A stretch of DNA of 64,000 nucleotides from Symsagittifera roscoffensis (lineage: Eukaryota > Xenacoelomorpha > Acoela > Convolutidae), in the NCBI RefSeq assembly GCF_963678635.1, contig NW_026971348.1:1-64000 (forward strand), written 5' to 3'. The notes beneath the pieces were generated by a model. That model worked only from the letters and a program-made list of their open reading frames with translations, had not been told where the DNA came from and made no database searches. The translations under genes and the position numbers were made by a program. Position 1 is the stretch's first letter, and each line of letters opens with the position of its first letter. Positions 53,765 through 64,000 of this stretch are shown piece by piece.

Positions 53765-56700
53765 AACTTGACTTATTTGATACCAAGAAAAATTGCTTTA
53801 TTTTAATATCAAGATGAAATCGAAGCGATGATATTTTCTTTATCTCAATTATGAATTAAAACTCTACGTTCACTTGTTTGATACCAGAATAGTTGAATTC
53901 TTTAATATCAAGATCAAATCGAAGCGATGATGCTTTCTTTATCTCAATTATTAACTAAAACTCTATATTGACTTAATTGATACAAAGAAAAAATGATTCT
54001 TTTTAATATCAAGATCAAATCAAAGCGATGATGTTTTCTTTATCTCAATTACGAACTTAACCTCTAACTTGAATTTGTTGATACCAAAAGGAAATGTATT
54101 CTTTTAATATCAAGATCAAATCAAAGCGATGATATTTTATTCATCTCAATTATGAACTAAAATTCTAAATTGACTCGTTCGATACCAGAAAAATTGCATT
54201 CTTTAAATATCAAGATCAAATCAAAGCGATGATTTTTCTTTATCTCAAATACGAAGTAAAACTCTAATTTGTCTTATTTGTTACAAAGAAGAAATGTTTT
54301 TTTTATTTTCGAGATCAAATCAAAGCGATCATTTTTTCTTTATCTCAATTATGAACTAAAACTCTAAATTGACTTGTTTGTGAACAGAAAAGTTGCATTC
54401 TTTTAATATCAAGATCCAATCGAAGCGATGATGATTTTTTAATCTCATTTATGAACTATAACTCTGACTTGACTTATTTGATACCAAGAAAAAATGTATT
54501 CTTTTAATATCAAGATCAAATGAAAGTGATGATATTTTCTTTATCTCAATTACGAACTAAAACTCTAATTTGAATTGTTTGTTACCAGAAAAATTGCATT
54601 CTTTCAATATCAAGATCCAATCGAAGCGATGTTAATATTTTATCTCATTTATGGACTATAACTCTAACTTGACTTATTTGATACCAAGAAAAAATGCATT
54701 CTCTTAATATCAAGATCAAATCGAAGCGATGATAATCTATCCATCTCAATTACGATCTAAGATTCTAAATTGACTTGTTCGATACAAGAAAAAATGCATT
54801 CTTTTAATATCAAAATCGAATCGAAGCGATGATGTTTTTTTATCTCATTTATGAACTTTAACTCTAACTTGACCTATTCGATACCAAGAAAAAAAGCATT
54901 CTCTTAATATCAAAATCGAATCGAAGCGATGATAATTTTTTTATCTCAATTACGAACTAAAACTCTAACTTGACTTATTTGATACCAAGAAGAAATGTAT
55001 TCTTTTAATATCAAGATCAAATCGAAGCAATGATATTTTCCTCAAATCAATTATGAACTGAAAGTCTAAATTGAGTTGTTTGATACCACAATAGTTGCAT
55101 TCTTTTAATATCAAGACCAAATCGAAGCGATGATGTTTTTTCATCTCAATTATGAACTATAACTCTAACTTGACTTATTTGATACCAAGAAGAAATGTAT
55201 TCTTTTAATATCAAGATCAAATGAAAGTGATGATATTTTCTTTATCTCAATTACGAACTAAAACTCTAACTTGAATTGTTTGTTACCAGAAAAATTGCAT
55301 TCTTTCAATATCAAGATCCAATCGAAGCGATGTTAATATTTTATCTCATTTATGGACTATAACTCTAACTTGACTTATTTGATACCAAGAAAAAATGCAT
55401 TCTCTTAATATCAAGATCAAATCGAAGCGATGATAATCTATCCATCTCAATTACGATCTAAGATTCTAAATTGACTTGTTCGATACAAGAAAAAATGCAT
55501 TCTTTTAATATCAAAATCGAATCGAAGCGATGATGTTTTTTTATCTCATTTATGAACTTTAACTCTAACTTGACCTATTCGATACCAAGAAAAAAAGCAT
55601 TCTCTTAATATCAAAATCGAATCGAAGCGATGATAATTTTTTTATCTCAATTACGAACTAAAACTCTAACTTGACTTATTTGATACCAAGAAGAAATGTT
55701 TTCTTTAACTTGAATTATTTGATACCAAGAAAAAATGCGTTCTCTTAATATCAAGATCAAATCGAAGCAATGATAATTTATCCATCTCAATTTTGATCTA
55801 AAATTCTAAATTGAGTTGTTCGATACCAAAAAAATGCATTCTTTTAATATCAAAATCGAATCGAAGCGATGATGTTTTCTTTATCTCAATTACGAATTAA
55901 AACTCTAACTTGACTTATTTGATACCAAGAAGAAATGTTTTCTATAACTTGAATTACTTGATACCAAGAAAAAATGCTTTCTCTTAATATCAAGATCAAA
56001 TCGAAGCCATGATAATTTATCCATCTCAATTATGATCTAAAATTCTAAATTGACTTGTTCGATACCAGAAAAAATTCATTCTTTTAATATCAAAATCGAA
56101 TCGAAGCGATGATAAATTCTTTATCTCAATTATGAACTATAACTCTAACTTGACTTATTTGATACCAAGAAGAAAAGTAATTTTTATTATCAAGATCAAA
56201 TCAAAGCGATGATTTTTTCTTCATCTCAATTATGAATTAAAACTCTAAATTGACCTCTTTGATACCAGAAAAACTGCATTCTTTTAATATCAAGATCAAA
56301 TCGAAGCGATGATGTTTTTTATCTGAATTCTGAATTATAACTCTAACTTGACTCATTTGATACCAAGAAAAATAGCATTCTTTTATTATCAAGATCCAAT
56401 CGAAGCAATGATATTTTCTTTACCTCAATTATGAACTAAAACTCTAAATTGACACGTTTGATACCAGAAGAATTGCATTCTTTTATTATCAAGATGAAAT
56501 CGAAGCAATGATATTTTGTTTATCTCAATTATGAACTAAAACTCTACGTTGACTTGTTTGATACCAGAAAAATTGAGTTCTTTATTATCAAGATCAAATC
56601 AAAGCGATGATGATTTCTTTATCTCGATTATGAACTACAACTCTAACTTGACTTGTTTGATACCAGAAGAATTGCATTCTTTTAATATCAAGATCAAATC

Positions 56701-59700
56701 GAAGCGATGATGTTTTTTTTTATCTCAATTATGAACTATAACTCTAACTTGACTTATTTGATACCAAAAAAAAGCATTCTTTTAATATCAAGATCAAATC
56801 GAAGCGAGGATGTATTTTTTATCTCATTTATGAACTATAACTCTAACTTGACTTTTTTGATACCAAGAAAAATTGCATTTTTTTATTATCAAGATCAAAT
56901 CGAAGCGATGATATTTTCTTTATCTCAATTATGATCTAAAACTCTAAATTGACTTGTTTGATACCAGAACAATTAAATTCTTCAATATCAAGATCAAATC
57001 GAAGCGATGATATTTTCCTTAAATCAATTATGAACTAAAATTCTAAATTGAATTGTTTGATACCAGAAGATTTGCATTCTTTTAATATCAAAATCAAATC
57101 GAAGCGATGATGTTTTTTTATCTCAATTATGAACTATAACTCTAACTTGACTTATTTGATACCAAAAAAATGCATTCTTTTAATATCAAGATCAAATTGA
57201 AGCGAGGATGTATTTTGTATCTCATTTATGAACTATAACTCTAACTTGACTTATTTGATACCAAGAAAAATTGCATTTTCTTATTATCAAGATCAAATCG
57301 AAGCGATGATATTTTCTTTATCTCAATTATGATCTAAGACTCTAAATTGACTTGTTTGATACCAGAACAATTGAATTCTTCAATATCAAGATCAAATTGA
57401 AGCGATGATTTTTTCCTTAAATCAATTATGAACTAAAGTTCTAAATTGAATTGTTTGATACCAGAAGAGTTGCATTCTTTTAATATCAAGATCAAATCGA
57501 AGCGATGATGTTTTTTTAATCTCAATTAAGAACTATAACTCTAACTTGACTTTTTTGATACCAAGAAAAATTGTATTTTTTTATTATCAAGATGAAATCG
57601 AAGCGATGATCTTTTCTTTATCTCAATTATGAACTAAAACTCTACGTTGACTTGTTTGATACCAGAAAAATTGAATTCTTCAATATCAAGATCAAATCGA
57701 AGCGATGATATTTTCCTTAAATCAATTATGAACTAAAATTCTAAATTGAATTGTTTGATACCAGAAGAGTTGCATTCTTTTAAAATCAAGATCAAATCGA
57801 AGCGATGATGTTGTTTTTAAATCTCAATTAAGAACTATAACTCTAACTTGAATTATTTGATACCATGAAAAATAGCATTCTTTTAATATCAAGATCAAAT
57901 CGAAGCAATGATAATTTATCCATCTCAATTTTGATCTAAAATTCTAAATTGAGTTGTTCGATACCAAAAAAATGCATTCTCTTAATATCAAAATCGAATC
58001 GAAGCGATGATGTTTTCTTTATCTCAATTACGAATTAAAACTCTAACTTGACTTATTTGATACCAAGAAGAAATGTTTTCTATAACTTGAATTATTTGAT
58101 ACCAAGAAAAAATGCTTTCTCTTAATATCAAGATCAAATCGAAGCCATGATAATTTATCCATCTCAATAATGATCTAAAATTCTAAATTGACTTGTTCGA
58201 TACCAGAAAAAATTCATTCTTTTAATATCAAAATCGAATCGAAGCGATGATAATTTCTTTATCTCAATTATTAACTATAACTCTAACTTGACTTATTTGA
58301 TACAAAGAAGAAAAGTAATTTTTAATATCAAGATCAAATCAAAGCGATGATATTTTCTTTATCTCAATTATGAATTAAAAGTCTAAATTGATCTCTTTGA
58401 TACCAGAAAAACTGCATTCTTATAATATCAAGATCAAATCGAAGCGATGATGTTTTTTATATCAATTCTGAATTATAACTCTAACTTGACTTATTTGATA
58501 CCAAGAAAAATAGCATTCTTTTATTATCAAGATCCAATCGAAGCGATGATATTTTCTTTATCTCAATTATGAACTAAAACTCTAAATTGACACGTTTGAT
58601 ACCAGAAGAATTGCATTCTTTTATTATCAAGATGAAATCGAAGCAATGATATTTTCTTTATCTCAATTATGAACTAAAACTCTACGTTGACTTGTTTGAT
58701 ACCAGAAAAATTGAGTTCTTTATTATCAAGATCAAATCGAAGCGATGATGATTTCTTTATCTCGATTATGAACTATAACTCTAACTTGACTTGTTTGATA
58801 CCAGAAGAATTGCATTCTTTTAATATCAAGATCAAATCGAAGCGATGATGTTTTTTTATCTCAATTATGAACTATATCTCTAACTTGACTTATTTGATAC
58901 CAAAAAAATTTATTCTTTTAAAATCAAGATCAAATTGAACCGAGGATGTATTTTTTATCTCATTTATGAACTATAACTCTAACTTGACTTTTTTGATACC
59001 AAGAAAAATTGCATTTTTTTATTATCAAGATCAAATCGAAGCGATGATGTTTTCTTTATCTCAATTATGATCTAAAACTCTAAATTGACTTGTTTGATAC
59101 CAGAACAATTAAATTCTTCAATATCAAGATCAAATCGAAGCGATGATATTTTCCTTAAATCAATTATGAACTAAAATTCTAAATTGAATTGTTTGATACC
59201 AGAAGAATTGCATTCTTTTAATATCAAGATCAAATCGAAGCAATGATGTTTTTTTATCTCAACTATGAACTATAACTCTAACTTGACTTATTTGATACCA
59301 AAAAAATGCATTCTTTTAATATTAAGACCAAATTGAAGCGAGGATGTATTTTGTATCTCATTTATGAACTATAACTCTAACTTGACTTTTTTGATACCAA
59401 GAAAAATTGCATTTTTTTATTATCAAGATCAAATCGAAGCGATGATATTTTCTTTATCTCAATTATGATCTAAAACTCTAAATTGACTTGTTTGATACCA
59501 GAACAATTGAATTCTTCAATATCAAGATCAAATCGAAGCGATGATATTTTCCTTAAATCAATTATGAACTAAAATTCTAAATTGAATTGTTTGATACCAG
59601 AAGAGTTGCATTCTTTTATTATCAAGATCAAATCGAAGCGATGATGTTTTTTTTTAAATCTCAATTAAGAACTATAACTCTAACTTGACTTTTTTGATAC

Positions 59701-62700
59701 CAAGAAAAATTGTATTTTTTTATTATCAAGATGAAATCGAAGCGATGATCTTTTCTTTATCTCAATTATGAACTAAAACTCTACGTTGACTTGTTTGATA
59801 CCAGAAAAATTGAATTCTTCAATATCAAGATCAAATCGAAGCGATGATATTTTCCTTAAATCGAATATGAACTAAAATTCTAAATTGAATTGTTTGATAC
59901 CAGAAGAGTTGCATTCTTTTAAAATCAAGATCAAATCGAAGCGATGATGTTGTTTTTAAATCTCAATTAAGAACTATAACTCTAACTTGACTTATTTGAT
60001 ATCAAGAAAAATAGCATTCTTTTAAAATCAAGACAAAATCGAAGCGATAAAATTTTCTTTATCTCAATTATGAACGAACACTTTGAGTTGACTTGTTTGA
60101 TACCAGAAAATTCGCATTCTTTGAATATCAAAATCAAATTGAAGCGATTATGTTTTCTTTATCTCAATTATAAACTATAACTCTAACTTGATTTATTTGA
60201 TACCAAGAAAAATTGCATTCTTTCAATATCAACATTAAATCGAAGCCATGATATTTTCTTTATCTCAATTATGAACTATAACTCTACGTTGACTTGTTTG
60301 ATACCAGAAAAATTGAGTTCTTTATTATCAAGATCAAATCGAAGCGATGATGCTTTCTTTATCTCGATTATGAACTAAAACTCTAAACTGACTTGTTCGA
60401 TACCAAAAAATTGCGTTCTTTCGATATCAATACCAAATCAAAGCGATGATGTTTTCTTTATCTCAATTACGAGCTAAAACTCTAACTTGACTTATTTGAT
60501 ACCAAGAAGAAATGTATTCTTTTTTTTATCAAGATCAAATCGAAGCGATGATGTTTTCTTTATCTCAATTATGAACTAAAACTCTAAATTGACTTGTTTG
60601 ATACCAGAAAAATTGAGATCTTTTAATATCAAGATCAAATCGAAGCCATGATGTTTTTTTATCTCAATTATGAACTATAACTCTACGTTGACTTGTTTGA
60701 TACCAGAAAAATTGAGTTCTTTATTATCAAGATCAAATCGAAGAGATGATATTTCCTTTATCTCAAAAATGAACGGAAACTCTAAATTGACTTGTTTGAT
60801 GATATTTTCTTTATCTCAAGTATGAACTAAAACTCTAAATTGACTTGTTTGATACAAAGAAAAATTGATTTTTTTAAATTTCAAGATCAAATCGAAGCGA
60901 TGATAATTTCTTTATCTCTATTGTGAACTAAAGTTCTAAATTGAATTGTTTGATACCAGAAGAGTTGCATTCTTTTAATATCAAGATCAAATCGAAGCGA
61001 TGATGTTTTCTTTATCTCAATTTGAACAATATCTCTAACTTGATTTATTTGATACCAAAAAAATTGCATTTTTTAGATATCAAGATCAAATCGAAGCCAT
61101 GATATTTTCTTTATCTCAATTATGAACTATAACTCTACGTTGACTTGTTTGATACCAGAAAAATTGAGTTCTTTATTATCAAGATCAAATCGAAGCGATG
61201 ATGCTTTCTTTATCTCGATTATGAACTATAACTCTAAATTGACTTGTTTGATACCAGAAAAAATGAAATCTTTTGATATCAATATCAAACCGAAGCCATG
61301 ATCTTTTTCTATCTCAATTATGAACTATAACTCTATCTTGACTTATTTGATACCAAGAAAAATTGCATTCTTATATTATCAAGATCAAATCGAAGCGATG
61401 ATATTTTCTTTATCTCAAATATGAACTAAAACTCTAAATTGACTTGTTTGACACAAAGAAAAAATCAATTTCTTTTTAATTTCAAGATCAAACCGAAGCG
61501 ATGATATTTTCTTTATCTCTATTATAAACTAAAACTCTAAATTGACTAGTTTGATACCAGAAAGTTTGCATTCTTTTAAAATCAAGATCAAGTTGACGCC
61601 ATGATGATTTCTTTATCTCAATTATGAACTCTAACTCTAACTTGACTTGTTTGATACCAGAATAATTGAATTCTTTTAATATCAAAATCAAATCGAAGCG
61701 ATGATATTTTTTTAGTCCCACTTATGAACTAAAACTCTAAACTGATTTGTTTGATACCAGAAGAATTGCATTCTTTTAATATCAAGATCAAATCGAAGCG
61801 ATGATATTTTATCCATCTCAATTATGAACTAAAACTCTAAACTGACTTGTTCGATACCAAAAAATTGCGTTCTTTCGATATCAATACCAAATCAAAGCGA
61901 TGATGTTTTCTTTATCTCAATTACGAGCTAAAACTCTAACTTGACTTATTTGATACCAAGAAGAAATGTATTCTTTTTTTTATCAAGATCAAATCGAAGC
62001 GATGATGTTTTCTTTATCTCAATTATGAACTAAAACTCTAAATTGACTTGTTTGATACCAGAAAAATTGAGATCTTTTAATATCAAGATCAAATCGAAGC
62101 CATGATGTTTTTTTATCTCAATTATGAACTATAACTCTAAGTTGACTTGTTTGATACCAGAAAAATTGAAATCTTTTAATATCAAGATCAAATCGAAGCC
62201 ATGATGTTTTCTTTATCTCAATTATGAACTATAACTCTAAATTAACCTGTTTGATACCAGAAGAGTTGCATTCTTTTAATATCAAGATCAAATCGCAGCG
62301 ATGATATTTTATATATCTCAATTATGAACTATAACTCTAAATTGAGTTGTTTGATACCCAGAAAAATTGCATTCTTTTAATATCAAGATCAAATCGAAGC
62401 GATCATATTTTCTTTATCTCAATTATGAACTAAAGCTCTAAATTGACTTGTTTGTGAACAGAAAAGTTGCATTCTCTTAAAATCAAGATCAAATCGAAGC
62501 CATAATGTTTTCTTTATCTCAATTATGAACTATAACTCTAAAATGACTTGTTTGATACCAGAAAAATTGAAATCTTTTAATATCAAGATAAAATCGAAGC
62601 CATGATGTTTTTCTATCTCAGTTATGAACTATAACTCTGTCTTGACTTATTTGATACCAAGAAAAATTGCATTCTTTTATTATCAAGATCAAATCGAAGC

Positions 62701-64000
62701 GATGATATTTTCTTTATCTCAATTATGAACTATAACTCTAAATTGACTTGTTTGATACCATGAAAAATTGCATTCTTTTAATATCAAGATCAAATCGAAG
62801 CGATGATATTTCCTTTATCTCAATTATGAACTAAAACTCTAAACTGACTTGTTTGTGAACAGAAAAGTTGCATTCTCTTAATATCAAGATCAAATCGAAG
62901 CCATAATGTTTTCTTTATCTCAATTATGAACTATAACTCTAAATTGACTTGTTTGATACCAAAAAAATTAAAATCTTTTATCATCAAGATCAACTCGAAG
63001 CCATGATGTTTTTTTTATCTCAATTATGAACTATAACTCTAAATTGACTTGTTTGATGCCAGAAGAGTTGCATTCTTTTAATATCAAGATCAAATCGAAG
63101 CGATGATATTTTATTTATCTCAATTATGAACTATAACTCTAAATTGAGTTGTTTGATACCAAGAAAAATTGCATTCTTTTAATATCAAGATCAAATTGAA
63201 GCGATCATTTTTTCTTTATCTCAAATATGAACTAAAACTCTAAATTGACTTGTTTGTGAACAGAAAAGTTGCATTCTCTTAAAATCAAGATCAAATCGAA
63301 GCCACAATGTTTTCTTCATCTCAATTATGAACTATAACTCTAAAATGACTTGTTTGATACCAGAAAAATTGAAATTTTTTAATATCAAGATAAAATCGAA
63401 GCCATGATGTTTTTCTATCTCAATTATGAACTATAACTCTGTCTTGACTTATTTGATACCAAGAAAAATTGCATTCTTTTATTATCAAGATCAAATCGAA
63501 GCGATGATATTTTCTTTATCTCAAATAAGAACTAAAACTCTAATTTGACTTGTTTGATACAAAGAAAAATCGAATTCTTTTTAATTTCAAGATCAAATCG
63601 AAGCGATGATATTTTCTTTATCTCTATTATGAACTAAAATTCAAAAATGACTCGTTTGATACCAGAAGAATTGCATTCTTTTAATATCAAGATCAAATCG
63701 AAACCATGATGATTTCTTTATCTCAATTATGAACTATAACTCTAACTTGACTTGTTTGATACCAGAATAATTGAATTCTTTTAATATCAAAATCAAATCG
63801 AAGCGATGATTTTTTTTAAATCTCAATTATGAACTAAAACTCTAAACTGACTTGTTTGATACCAGAAGAATTGCATTCTTTTAATATCAAGATCAAATCG
63901 AAGCGATGATGTTTTTTTTTAATCTCAATTATGAACTATAACTCTAAATCGACTTATTTGTTACCATGAAAAACTGCATTCTTGTAATATCACCATCAAA

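Larger units (their letters stand above)
40395..64000 (+). repeat. Long satellite array (about 100-bp monomers), copy B
   Basis: More than 230 monomers continue to the window edge. The two alternating monomer types of copy A persist over most of the array, giving a dimer of about 200 bases, with shorter variants where a monomer is cut (for example the AACTTGAATTATTTGATACC half-units near 41,845, 42,085, 42,325). No ORF, RNA gene or foreign insertion is seen. The DNA is all one orientation. Confidence 0.95.

Noticed and set aside
27478-63000. ORFs inside the satellite (for example 27,478-27,672, 42,929-43,213, 56,707-56,934)
   Set aside because: They are chance readings through tandem monomers whose length is not a multiple of three.
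26441-64000. Possible CRISPR-like array
   Set aside because: Repeats are contiguous with no unique spacers, in a eukaryotic Maverick context; this is a satellite.

Overview
The window is AT-rich, non-bacterial DNA from an animal genome. It shows no operons and no tRNA or rRNA genes. Decayed genes of a Maverick/Polinton (large virus-like DNA transposon) fill the left part, and a satellite array of roughly 100-bp monomers fills most of the right part. The capsid protein belongs to the family annotated in Caenorhabditis as F54H12.2-like. Short intron-like sequences with a T-run before AG also fit a nematode, but the host cannot be fixed from this sequence.

Layout: (1) 95-925, left terminal inverted repeat (TIR), whose outer part is satellite in reverse orientation. 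(2) 970-15,632, virion and integration genes, all on the minus strand: protease, small membrane protein, major capsid protein, small basic protein, minor capsid protein, integrase, an unknown conserved ORF, packaging ATPase and an unknown Cys-rich ORF. The protease/capsid part is present three times in a nested series, and a 4.09-kb block (basic protein to ORF W) is tandemly duplicated. (3) 15,633-21,570, uncharacterised cargo-like ORFs, some internally duplicated, including an acidic ORF and a putative membrane protein. (4) 21,571-25,786, protein-primed-type DNA polymerase B on the plus strand. (5) 25,840-26,440, right TIR, followed by satellite to 29,484. (6) 29,485 to about 42,780, a second tandem copy of everything from about 15,935 to 29,484 (cargo, polB, TIR, start of satellite). 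(7) Satellite continues to the window edge at 64,000, with 701-bp, 938-bp and about 13.4-kb higher-order duplications.

Functionally this is one Maverick of about 26 kb (left TIR to right TIR). Its right half plus adjoining satellite was duplicated after the genes had died: frameshifts, nonsense codons and key-residue losses are shared between copies. Key residues look lost in all four enzymes: polymerase motif A Asp to Asn, integrase first Asp to Glu, ATPase Walker A Ser/Thr to Leu, and protease His to Gln.

The two most unusual signals are the following. First, the satellite is physically part of the TIRs: it is inverted at the left end and direct at the right. Second, a 270-bp block lies upstream of polB copy B and is absent from copy A. 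It holds a five-pentamer heat-shock element and three 60-bp repeats rich in TGACGTCA. A GCGTAGG-type motif from those repeats also occurs upstream of other ORFs of the element.
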